NCBI GenBank assembly: GCA_964477815.1
Contig: CAYZEO010000019.1
Location: forward strand, 1 to 21,129
Reading direction: 5' to 3'
Source of the DNA: DAOVGZ01 sp964477815
GTDB lineage: Bacteria > Babelota > Babeliae > Babelales > Vermiphilaceae
DNA length: 21,129 bases
The position numbers and the translations under genes were made by a program. Each line of letters starts with the position of its first letter. Position 1 is the stretch's first letter. The notes beneath the pieces are model-generated. The model had not been told where the DNA came from. It saw only the letters and a list, made by a program, of their open reading frames with translations, and made no database searches. This document shows, one piece after another, positions 7,270-14,540 of the stretch.

Positions 7270-8232
7270 CTACCGTTTTACGAATGTAGGAACATATTCT
7301 TCATGTGGAGATTTATTCTTCATGCGATACAAAGGAGCAATATCGATTTTAAAACCATCGTTAAAAATTTTCAGAAGCTCTAAAGAAGTGTATGCATTCA
7401 TTGTTCGATTCGAATTTTCCGTCTGAACTTTATTGATCGGCAAATTAACTATTTTAGAAAGAACATAAAACAACCCTATTTTTTTCATAACCCACCCAAC
7501 GGTGCAAGACCAGCTTCCTTCAAGCGTATTGGGTGCTTTATAGTTCAAACCACGAAAAAATGACTCTACGTCTTTTTTTCTATATAGGGTCATATCAACA
7601 GTATTTGGATACCCCCAATCACATTTCCCATCACAAAAAGACCACGAACATAGATCTCCCTCAAGTTTTTTGTAACGAGGAACAAACATCAAGCGGTTTC
7701 TTGTATAGTTCTTTTCTAAATGCAAACCTAATCTAAAATAAACTCCATATGCCCCATATTTTTCTAACTGTTCTATGCTTTTTTGAACATCAATAAAATC
7801 TTTGATGATAATGTCATCAACCGCAAACAAAATATAATCATGGGGTGAATCAAAAGCAGCCCAAAGTGTCAGCGGCTTAAAGTCTTCGTGAGGTCGCGCT
7901 CCCTGTTTTAAAAAAATAACACCAGGAAACGTTTCTACCACTTCCTGGTATGCCTCTTCAAATTCGTCATTGGAAGCACGATAAATCACAGTAACTTCAC
8001 CAAGGCCAGTTACATAAAAGTCAATCGATTCTAAAAGTGCGTACAACTGCATCGGGCGGTCAAACGAAAAAGCTACAAGGTCTGCTACCGGCTTACTTTT
8101 TTGTGTAATATCACTTTCCGAGTACAAACTTGAACATGAAAAAAAACAGATGCAAATAAACCCAAAAGGGGATAATTTCTGTTGTAAAAATTTCTTACTT
8201 GATAACAACAGATTTTTTAAAAAGATAATCAA
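7270..8232 (-). CDS. Glycosyltransferase-like protein of unassigned family, signal peptide, TTG start
   Basis: 320 residues from TTG 8232, which has AAGGAA six bases upstream; no ATG fits. The leader is long: a basic stretch to about residue 20, then a Phe/Cys/Ile hydrophobic core at 23-37 ending near S-L-Y-S. The mature part starts with a strand and S-F-D-R-P (56-60), typical of GT-A proteins that begin a transfer domain. It has V-D-D-I-I-I at 138-143 as a plausible metal-binding DxD-like site, and G-A-Y-G at 160-163. A Cys/Trp-rich segment (195-206) and T-L-Y-R-K-K (215-220) follow. It is a probable nucleotide-sugar glycosyltransferase, but I cannot name the CAZy family. A related domain is fused to the GT2 protein immediately downstream. 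Confidence 0.65.
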   Translation of the reverse strand: MIIFLKNLLLSSKKFLQQKLSPFGFICICFFSCSSLYSESDITQKSKPVADLVAFSFDRPMQLYALLESIDFYVTGLGEVTVIYRASNDEFEEAYQEVVETFPGVIFLKQGARPHEDFKPLTLWAAFDSPHDYILFAVDDIIIKDFIDVQKSIEQLEKYGAYGVYFRLGLHLEKNYTRNRLMFVPRYKKLEGDLCSWSFCDGKCDWGYPNTVDMTLYRKKDVESFFRGLNYKAPNTLEGSWSCTVGWVMKKIGLFYVLSKIVNLPINKVQTENSNRTMNAYTSLELLKIFNDGFKIDIAPLYRMKNKSPHEEYVPTFVKR

Positions 8233-8260
8233 GACTATTTCCTTCCCGTTCGTGGTGAGT

Positions 8261-8306
8261 TTTTTTGGTTTAAATCAAGCTTTTTGTGATTGTTAAAACC
8301 AAAAAA
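8261..8306. repeat. AT-rich inverted repeat between two cistrons
   Basis: T-run plus GGTTT (8261-8271) pairs with AAACC plus A-run (8296-8306): 11 perfect base pairs, extendable past a bulged A. It lies in the 102-base gap between the GT2 at 8335 and the TTG start at 8232, one of the largest gaps in this group. The T-tract is inside the stem rather than after it, so it is not a standard intrinsic terminator. It could be an RNA stability or processing hairpin. Confidence 0.4.
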
Positions 8307-8334
8307 GTATCGAACCATTATCATTTAATTTTTC

Positions 8335-9168
8335 CTAATCTGACATCAAATTAGCTGCATCAATACGTTGATAGCGCTTTTTTGAACGAATGTATCGGTT
8401 TGTTCTGAGTACCAAATCTAAGTCGGTCTTCCAGTCATTTATCGGATTGTCCATATTATATTCGTACACAATGGTTGGATTAAATCGAATTCGCTCTCCT
8501 GCCATTTCTAGCATTGGATACATAATCGCCAAATCCCACGTCATCGAGAAAAATTGGCCGTTGTACATCAAATCTTCTTTTTTTATTAGTTTGAATAGCC
8601 AGGCATAGAACGTTCGCAAATGAGAAGTTGCCCACGGAATATCACGGAACTCATTTGCACGGATAAACCTATCAGGAATCTGTCGGCATAACCCAATTTT
8701 ACCTCTAGGCCATTCACGATATTGACCATACACAATCCAAACATTTGGATCTGCATAAAAATTATTCAAAATGCAAAATAAATTATCAACCACAACCCAA
8801 TCGTCTCCATCAAGTGTGCAAACAATTTCATCATCAGAACATGAATGAATTGCCCTATACAGATTGGCCAGAGCCCCAACACGAGTTTCGTTTCTAATCA
8901 CTGTTATTTTGTGCTCAAACCCACATTCTCTAACATACTCCTGAACGGCAAGGCCCGTTCCATCTGGAGAGCAGTCATCAATGTAAATTGCACGCCAGTT
9001 GCTGTAGGTGTTTTCTTGCATCATCACAGAATCAAGATTTTTTTTATACCAACGCATGTTTTTATACGAAGGTATCACAAAAACAAAAGAACGCTCTTCC
9101 TGTGCCTCCACAAAACTTGTTACCTGCGTACCCAAAATAAAGAAAAGACAAAAAACTATTTTTTTCAT
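8335..9168 (-). CDS. GT2-family glycosyltransferase with signal peptide
   Basis: 277 residues. A clean signal peptide covers 1-22 (M-K-K, hydrophobic core, V-E-A before Q). S-Y-K-N at 34-37 opens the GT-A domain, Y-I-D-D-C-S-P-D-G-T lies at 62-71, and D-G-D-D-W at 120-124 is the metal/nucleotide site. A D-L-A-I-M-Y-P-M-L-E-M-A-G stretch follows, as in the paralogues. It is the most divergent of the compact GT2 copies: the basic R-R-K-L-K patch of the others is replaced by V-G-A-L. The start ATG follows GGGAG seven bases upstream, and the gene starts 17 bases after the GT32 stop, so it is co-transcribed. Donor and acceptor are unknown. Confidence 0.88.
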   Translation of the reverse strand: MKKIVFCLFFILGTQVTSFVEAQEERSFVFVIPSYKNMRWYKKNLDSVMMQENTYSNWRAIYIDDCSPDGTGLAVQEYVRECGFEHKITVIRNETRVGALANLYRAIHSCSDDEIVCTLDGDDWVVVDNLFCILNNFYADPNVWIVYGQYREWPRGKIGLCRQIPDRFIRANEFRDIPWATSHLRTFYAWLFKLIKKEDLMYNGQFFSMTWDLAIMYPMLEMAGERIRFNPTIVYEYNMDNPINDWKTDLDLVLRTNRYIRSKKRYQRIDAANLMSD

Positions 9169-9185
9169 GAAAACTCTCCCGTGGT

Positions 9186-10208
9186 TTAAACGCTACGATC
9201 CCATCCCTCTTTTTTTAACCAGCTCCCAGCCCAATGGTGTGTCGCAAAAGATTCTGGCCTTTTCCATTCTGTTTCTGGATGACCAGCTTGTTCATAATCG
9301 CAGGGATAAAAATAGCTCGCTGGCAGCGCAACATCGATATAACCATGCTTGTCCGCAACGGCTAAAAAAGCCTTTGTAAAATGTATAGGCCCAGTTTTTA
9401 CAACAATCTGCTGATATTTTCTGTCATGCGCAATTTTCTCAACACAATGTTTTAAAATAGGGTGACCTGGAATAGAACCGTAAAGCGCAGCCCCAAGCTG
9501 CATCAAATTAGTATCCAACGGCTGTACCCCGGTGTAGAAATCATACATGTGATGCAAAGGATCAAGCGGCTTGAAACATTCACAGTCAATATCTATGTAT
9601 ACACCTCCAAAACGATAAACCACTTCCCATTTTAAAATATCAGATCGCTCACCATAATTTCGTGTTCCGTCAAAAAAAACTCTGTTGGAAAATGAAAGAT
9701 TTTTCACATCAATAACAAATCGACCGCCTTTTGATTTCTGGTCACAAATAACCTCTTTCACGCGTGCGAAATTCGCTCCATTAACCAACGTTCCAAGATC
9801 ATAATTCTCTGGATTATCAACCCAAAAAATAAAAATCCAATCAGGATGCTTATCAAGCCAAGACTGCAAAAAAGGACGATATTTATCTGGCAACTTTATG
9901 CCCAACCAAATGTAATGGAAAATTTTCGGAATCACACACTCAGAACGAGAAGAGACATTTTTGAAACTGTTTTTTTCATATATCTTTTTCAAAGCTTCAA
10001 ATACCGGAGGTACAAATTCCTTTTTAAGCACGTGCGGAAACTGATTTACTTTCATTGACACATCAAACTCAACATAATTTTTCCAAGCTTGTTCATTCAT
10101 ATGCCTAGAACCGTAACTATTCTGGACATAACCAAATAGATAAACAAGCAGAAGAACAACACATAGTCCGGTAAATACAGCAAAAAAAACAGAATGACGA
10201 CGCTTCAC
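9186..10208 (-). CDS. GT32-family glycosyltransferase with N-terminal membrane anchor or signal sequence
   Basis: 340 residues from GTG 10208, preferred over GTG 10214 because AGAGG (10214-10218) lies 5 bases upstream and the product begins M-K-R-R. Residues about 7-29 form a long hydrophobic stretch after basic residues, which by the positive-inside rule puts the catalytic part outside the cytosol. The GT32 core has I-P-K-I-F-H-Y-I-W, a D-K-H-P-D-W element, E-R-S-D-I-L-K-W-E-V-V-Y-R-x-G-G, and Y-I-D-I-D with D206-I-D208 as the DXD motif. It is longer than its paralogues owing to an insert of about 40 residues before the S-D-I segment. A segment near residue 47 (E-F-D-V-S) resembles V-D-F-D-L-S in the next GT32. 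A 187-base gap and a possible promoter lie upstream. Confidence 0.87.
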   Translation of the reverse strand: MKRRHSVFFAVFTGLCVVLLLVYLFGYVQNSYGSRHMNEQAWKNYVEFDVSMKVNQFPHVLKKEFVPPVFEALKKIYEKNSFKNVSSRSECVIPKIFHYIWLGIKLPDKYRPFLQSWLDKHPDWIFIFWVDNPENYDLGTLVNGANFARVKEVICDQKSKGGRFVIDVKNLSFSNRVFFDGTRNYGERSDILKWEVVYRFGGVYIDIDCECFKPLDPLHHMYDFYTGVQPLDTNLMQLGAALYGSIPGHPILKHCVEKIAHDRKYQQIVVKTGPIHFTKAFLAVADKHGYIDVALPASYFYPCDYEQAGHPETEWKRPESFATHHWAGSWLKKEGWDRSV

Positions 10209-10213
10209 ACTCA

Positions 10214-10218
10214 CCTCT
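10214..10218 (-). promoter_or_regulatory. Shine-Dalgarno AGAGG favouring the GTG start at 10208
   Basis: AGAGG on the minus strand is 5 bases before GTG 10208 but touches the alternative GTG at 10214, which it therefore could not serve. Confidence 0.5.
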
Positions 10219-10249
10219 CTTTATGATTATTTAAAAAAAGACTACGCAA

Positions 10250-10277
10250 AAACTAGCACAGTAACACGTCGCGTCAA
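10250..10277 (-). promoter_or_regulatory. Possible internal promoter in the 10209-10401 gap
   Basis: TTGACG (10277-10272, 5 of 6) and TAGTTT (10255-10250, 3 of 6) with a 16-base spacer on the minus strand, about 40 bases before GTG 10208. The gap of about 190 bases is the largest in this operon-like series. The weak -10 keeps confidence low. Confidence 0.3.
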
Positions 10278-10401
10278 GAAAATATTTTTCACCTCAAAGG
10301 TAATCTGATACTCTATCTGTGAAAACATTATGCATGCTCGACTTCTGTATGAAAAGTTGCCTTAGCTTTGGACAAAATGAAAACGGGCAACAGGAGAACC
10401 C

Positions 10402-11304
10402 TCACAAATCCTGAAACCGTTTTCGTCGAAATTGTGGTTTTAACCAACTACTTGCCCAATGGTGTACACCAAAAGATCCACAGTGCAACCATAAATCGTA
10501 CTGAAGATCATATTCTGTGCATCCAAGAGGGTAAAAATAGTGAACAGGAAGTGCAACATCAACAAAATCACCCTGCCCCGCACACGCAAAAAAAGAACGT
10601 GTAAAGTAAATTGGCCCTGTGCGTTTTGGTGGATTTTTTATATTTTCCGGCAAGTTCCAATTTTCTTTCATCTTTTGTATTGCATGCTCTAAAATCGGAT
10701 GACCGGGAACAGAACCGATCAGACCAATTCCCAGTTGCACAAAACCACAATCCAAAGGCTGAATGCCGATATAAAAATCATACAAATAATTCAGCTCATC
10801 TAGTGACTGCAAACACTCAAAATCAAAATCGATATACACCCCTCCATATCGATACAAAATTTCATACCGCATAATATCGGATATTTCACCTGGATTATTT
10901 GATGCATCAATCAAATCAATATTTTTAAATCCAAACTGTTTAATATCATCCTGCGTCCACAATCGATACTTCCAATCTGGATGATTCTCTAACCAACTTC
11001 TTTGAAACGGCTTAAATTTCTCCGGAACATTGTCACCTATCCAAATTTGATGAATAATTTTTGGAATCTTTGGATGATTGGAAGGATTGAGCGTAATGAA
11101 GTTATTTCGCTCATATAGTTTTTTAAAAAAATTAAGAAGTTCATCTCCTGGAAGACCAACCTTTTCAAATGTTGCACCACCAAAAATGATATCCTGATAA
11201 CGCTCAGTCTGCACCGATAGATCAAAATCAACGTATACAAGAGGCTCAGAACTATAAACAAACACAGAAAACAAAAAACAAATACTACATGCAACTTTTC
11301 TCAC
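10402..11304 (-). CDS. GT32-family glycosyltransferase with signal peptide
   Basis: 300 residues from GTG 11304 with AGGAG seven bases upstream. The leader is 1-19 (M-R-K, hydrophobic core, ends V-Y-S-S). An N-terminal module with V-D-F-D-L-S and Y-Q-D-I (residues about 25-39) precedes the GT32 core. That core has I-P-K-I-I-H-Q-I-W at 80-88, E-N-H-P-D-W at 106-111, I-S-D-I-M-R-Y-E-I-L-Y-R-Y-G-G at about 141-155, and Y-I-D-F-D with D159-F-D161 as the DXD motif. The C terminus has the family H-H-W. It is expected to be a retaining transferase using a nucleotide sugar. Its start lies inside the last 20 bases of the GDP-fucose synthase gene in another frame, so it is translationally linked to GDP-fucose production. 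That makes a fucose or mannose donor plausible but unproven. Confidence 0.88.
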   Translation of the reverse strand: MRKVACSICFLFSVFVYSSEPLVYVDFDLSVQTERYQDIIFGGATFEKVGLPGDELLNFFKKLYERNNFITLNPSNHPKIPKIIHQIWIGDNVPEKFKPFQRSWLENHPDWKYRLWTQDDIKQFGFKNIDLIDASNNPGEISDIMRYEILYRYGGVYIDFDFECLQSLDELNYLYDFYIGIQPLDCGFVQLGIGLIGSVPGHPILEHAIQKMKENWNLPENIKNPPKRTGPIYFTRSFFACAGQGDFVDVALPVHYFYPLGCTEYDLQYDLWLHCGSFGVHHWASSWLKPQFRRKRFQDL

Positions 11305-12283
11305 GCTCTTTCTCCTGTTTCAAACTACTCTCGGTTTGTTGCAACCGAACATCCCGACAATTACTTATATACCAATCAAACGTTCTTCTAATTCCATTTT
11401 CCAAAGTTATTGATGACTTCCAACCAAGTTTTTTTATCCTAGAAACATCTAACAATTTTCTAGTCGTTCCATCCGGCTTGCTCTTGTCAAAAACAATTTT
11501 CCCTTTAAATCCGACAACCTCTTTAATCTGTCTTGCAAGCTCTGAAATTGTTACATCCTCACCTGTACCAATATTGATAATCTCACTTCCCTCATAATGA
11601 TTCATCAAAAAAACAAGCGCATCGGCAAGATCATTAACATAAAGAAATTCGCGACGCGGCGTGCCTGAACCCCAAACTACAACCTCTTTTTTTCCACTTT
11701 TTTTTGCTTCATAAAATTTACGCAACAACGCAGGAAGAACATGAGAATGCACAAGATCAAAATTATCACCCGGCCCATACAAATTTGTCGGCATGCACGA
11801 AATAAATCGTGTTCCATGTTGTCTATTGTATGACTGACACATTGTTATACCCGCAATTTTTGCTATTGCGTATGCCTTATTTGTTTCTTCAAGCGGACCG
11901 GCCAGAAGACACTCTTCTTTAATCGGCTGAAAACATACACGCGGATAAATACATGAAGAACCTAAAAAAAGCAGCTTTTTTACTCCATATTTGTAAGAAG
12001 CGTGAATAACATTTGTTTGAATCACAAGATTGTCATAAATAAAATCAGCGGGATACTGAAAATTCGACTGTATTCCACCAACCTTTGCTGCTGCCAAAAA
12101 AATATAATCCGGCCGCTCGTAAGAAAAAAAATCTTGTACATCCTGTTGTATTCGCAAATCCAATTCCCGAAAATTGCGTGTTACAATGTTTTTATATCCA
12201 AATTGCTTTAGTCGACGCACAATCGCAGAGCCCACCAATCCTTGATGCCCAGCAACATATATTTTTAAAGCCAGATCAATCAT
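11285..12283 (-). CDS. fcl: GDP-L-fucose synthase (GDP-4-keto-6-deoxymannose 3,5-epimerase-4-reductase)
   Basis: 332 residues, cytosolic, no leader. It converts GDP-4-keto-6-deoxy-D-mannose to GDP-L-fucose with NADPH, the last step of the de novo pathway. It is an extended SDR protein: G-H-Q-G-L-V-G at 12-18 binds the cofactor. S109 and C111 in G-S-S-C-I-Y-P, Y138 and K142 in Y-A-I-A-K, and H181 match the E. coli catalytic set S107, C109, Y136, K140 and H179 with a uniform +2 shift. L-Y-G-P-G-D-N-F-D at 168-176 is typical of the family. The length is usual, with a charged tail of about 25 residues. AAGGAG lies seven bases before the ATG, inside the end of the gmd gene only 2 bases away. Active-site residues are intact, so it should be functional. 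Confidence 0.96.
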   Translation of the reverse strand: MIDLALKIYVAGHQGLVGSAIVRRLKQFGYKNIVTRNFRELDLRIQQDVQDFFSYERPDYIFLAAAKVGGIQSNFQYPADFIYDNLVIQTNVIHASYKYGVKKLLFLGSSCIYPRVCFQPIKEECLLAGPLEETNKAYAIAKIAGITMCQSYNRQHGTRFISCMPTNLYGPGDNFDLVHSHVLPALLRKFYEAKKSGKKEVVVWGSGTPRREFLYVNDLADALVFLMNHYEGSEIINIGTGEDVTISELARQIKEVVGFKGKIVFDKSKPDGTTRKLLDVSRIKKLGWKSSITLENGIRRTFDWYISNCRDVRLQQTESSLKQEKEREKSCM

Positions 12284-12285
12284 TT

Positions 12286-13404
12286 TTATTGCTCCTTATA
12301 TTTCAACCCAGCCTCCTTTTTTATGGATATTTTTTGTAGCCGTATCTCCCCACGCTTTTCAACCTCTTTATCAAGTAACTTTTTGTCCCGATCAATCATT
12401 AATTCGATAAGATCATGAAAATCCAATGTTGGTTCCCAACCAAGAATAGATCGTGCCCTTGAAGCATCTCCAACCAGATGTTCAACTTCTGTTGGGCGAA
12501 AATAACGCGGATTTATGCGGATTACAACATTTCCTGTTTTAGCATCAATTCCAAATTCATCAATGCCTTTGCCAGACCACTCTAAATCAATACCTGCACA
12601 TGCAAATGCATGTTGTGTACACTCACGCACAGAATATGTTTTTCCTGTTGCAATTACTAAATCATGAGGCTCTTTTTGCTGCAACATCAACCACATTGCC
12701 CGCACGTAATCTTTTGCGTATCCCCAGTCACGCCGTGCGTCCAGATTTCCCAAGTACAACGTTTTTTGTAAACCACGAGCAATTCTAACTGCTGCCCGTG
12801 TAATTTTTCTGGTTACAAATGTTTCACCACGCAAAGGTGATTCGTGATTAAAAAGAATTCCGTTGCACGCAAATATTCCATAAGCCTGACGATAATTAAC
12901 CGTTATCCAATACGCATACAATTTTGCCGCAGCATAAGGTGAACGGGGGCAAAACGGCGTTTGTTCGTTTTGAGGAACATGCGCAGAGTTTCCAAAAAGC
13001 TCACTTGTCGAAGCCTGATAAAATCTAACCTTGTCCTGCAGTTTCAAAATTCGTATCGCTTCTAAAATTCTCAATACCCCAAGCGCATCCGATTGCGCCG
13101 TGTACTCAGGCGTTTCAAATGAAACCGCAACGTGACTTTGTGCAGCAAGATTATAGATTTCATCCGGCTGTACTTCTTGAATGATTCTGATCAAATTCGT
13201 ACTGTCTGTCACATCACCATGATGAAGAACGAACCTGTTAGTGTCGACCTCGTACTCATCCTCAAACAGATGGTTAATCCTCATGGTATTAAATGAAGAA
13301 GATCGCCTCTTGATACCGTGAACCTGATATCCTTTTTTTATCAATAACTCAGATAAATAAGCTCCGTCCTGACCAGTTACTCCAGTGATAAGCGCACGCC
13401 TCAT
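12286..13404 (-). CDS. gmd: GDP-mannose 4,6-dehydratase
   Basis: 372 residues from ATG 13404, chosen because AAGGAG (13410-13415) is 5 bases upstream and the product begins M-R-R-A-L-I-T-G, as in the family; an ATG 24 bases further up has no such support. It dehydrates GDP-D-mannose to GDP-4-keto-6-deoxymannose, the committed step to GDP-fucose. The SDR fold shows G8-x-x-G11-x-x-G14, an N-L-A-A-Q-S-H-V segment, T133 and E135 in S-T-S-E-L-F-G, and Y157 and K161 in Y-A-A-A-K. These sit one residue from E. coli T132, E134, Y156 and K160. N-H-E-S-P-R-G-type and R-D-W-G-Y-A-K-D-Y motifs are also present. A basic tail of about 25 residues after the usual end is slightly unusual. It is cytosolic and sits between manC and fcl in pathway order. 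Confidence 0.97.
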   Translation of the reverse strand: MRRALITGVTGQDGAYLSELLIKKGYQVHGIKRRSSSFNTMRINHLFEDEYEVDTNRFVLHHGDVTDSTNLIRIIQEVQPDEIYNLAAQSHVAVSFETPEYTAQSDALGVLRILEAIRILKLQDKVRFYQASTSELFGNSAHVPQNEQTPFCPRSPYAAAKLYAYWITVNYRQAYGIFACNGILFNHESPLRGETFVTRKITRAAVRIARGLQKTLYLGNLDARRDWGYAKDYVRAMWLMLQQKEPHDLVIATGKTYSVRECTQHAFACAGIDLEWSGKGIDEFGIDAKTGNVVIRINPRYFRPTEVEHLVGDASRARSILGWEPTLDFHDLIELMIDRDKKLLDKEVEKRGEIRLQKISIKKEAGLKYKEQ

Positions 13405-13409
13405 TATCA

Positions 13410-13415
13410 CTCCTT
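13410..13415 (-). promoter_or_regulatory. Shine-Dalgarno AAGGAG setting the gmd start at 13404
   Basis: AAGGAG five bases before ATG 13404 on the minus strand. It excludes the upstream in-frame ATG at 13428, which overlaps the end of the manC gene. Confidence 0.6.
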
Positions 13416-13424
13416 CACTATCAA

Positions 13425-14540
13425 TCACACATATTTTTTGCGATCGGATTTTTTTAACTGCTGAACAATCTGTTTTACTTTTTCAGCCTTTTCTCTTTTG
13501 GTAATCAGCAACACATCATCTGTCTGCACAACACACAAATCTCCAACGCCAACAAGAGCAACCAGCTTATTGTCAACCTTCACAAGATTATTACTCGAAT
13601 TGACAGCTATCACATCGGAATTATCAAGACCGTATTCTTTTTGTAAGGATAAAAAAACTTCAATATTGCCAACATCACACCACTCAAAATCAACTGGAAA
13701 AACGGAAATATTTTTACTCTTTTCCATCACAGCATAATCAATCGATTCTGATGTTATGTCTTCATAGGTTCCACTTCCCTTTACAAACTGTTGAACCCCT
13801 TCAAAAATATCGGGCGCATTTTTTTGAAACTCTTTGAGAAAAACGCGCGCTTTTGCGCAAAACATACTGATATTCCAGAGCATATTTCCCTGATGACAAT
13901 ACTTCTGTGCAACTTCAAAAACAGGTTTTTCGTGAAACGTTTTCACTGGAAATGGTCCGCAAACTTCAGAGTCGTCATATTCTATGTACCCATATCCGGT
14001 TGCTGGATAACGCGGCCGCAATCCAAGGAGCACAATTTTGTCGTGATCTACTGCAAATTCAATTGCCCGACTTACATACGAGGCAAATAGATCAACATTT
14101 GGAATGAAAGGATCTGAAGGCAAAAATACAATAGTAGCATTCGGATTACGTTCATAAATACGAAAACAACTGAGCAAAATCGCTGGCCCCGTATTGCGTG
14201 CTCCCGGTTCAATAACGATATTACCAATGTTGTTACCAACACATGCTTGCACAGATGCTTCATGCTGCTTTGTTGTACCTATCCAGATATTTTCTTTCGG
14301 GATAACAGAACTCACACGTGCAACGGCCTGCTCAATAAGTGTCTTTTTGCTAGCGACAGAGATAAACTGCTTTGGCTTATTAGCCCTACTTAATGGCCAT
14401 AAACGAGTTCCACTTCCGCCCGCCAGAATAACACAATACACATTTTTGTTGTTGTTCACCTTGTTTTCCGTTGCACATAGTTTTTTAGACCCGTTTACAG
14501 CGATACCCAGACAAAAAATGACGCAAACTATCTTTTTCAT
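13425..14540 (-). CDS. manC: Mannose-1-phosphate guanylyltransferase with an N-terminal signal-like leader
   Basis: 371 residues from ATG 14540 (GAGGAG at 14547-14552, six bases upstream). It makes GDP-mannose from mannose-1-phosphate and GTP. The nucleotidyltransferase signature A-G-G-S-G-T-R-L-W-P-L-S-R and K-P-K-Q-F spans 40-59, E-P-G-A-R-N-T-G-P-A lies at 111-120, and F-H-E-K-P at 202-206. It is a single-domain form without the C-terminal isomerase cupin of long ManC proteins. Two oddities: residues 1-23 (M-K-K, hydrophobic core, C-A) look like a signal peptide followed by an Asn/Lys linker, on an enzyme that should be cytosolic; and conserved motifs are altered, with P-S-D-P where P-A-D-H is usual (141-144), N-I-S-M-F for N-S-G-M-F, and W-C-D-V-G for W-S-D-V-G. 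The start lies 56 bases inside the end of the upstream membrane-protein gene. Confidence 0.9.
   Translation of the reverse strand: MKKIVCVIFCLGIAVNGSKKLCATENKVNNNKNVYCVILAGGSGTRLWPLSRANKPKQFISVASKKTLIEQAVARVSSVIPKENIWIGTTKQHEASVQACVGNNIGNIVIEPGARNTGPAILLSCFRIYERNPNATIVFLPSDPFIPNVDLFASYVSRAIEFAVDHDKIVLLGLRPRYPATGYGYIEYDDSEVCGPFPVKTFHEKPVFEVAQKYCHQGNMLWNISMFCAKARVFLKEFQKNAPDIFEGVQQFVKGSGTYEDITSESIDYAVMEKSKNISVFPVDFEWCDVGNIEVFLSLQKEYGLDNSDVIAVNSSNNLVKVDNKLVALVGVGDLCVVQTDDVLLITKREKAEKVKQIVQQLKKSDRKKYV

Noticed and set aside
10353..10395. Possible terminator after the GT32 gene ending at 10402 (GTTGCC/GGCAAC arms followed by T's)
   Set aside because: The stem is only 6 bp around a loop of about 24 bases, too weak to call a terminator.
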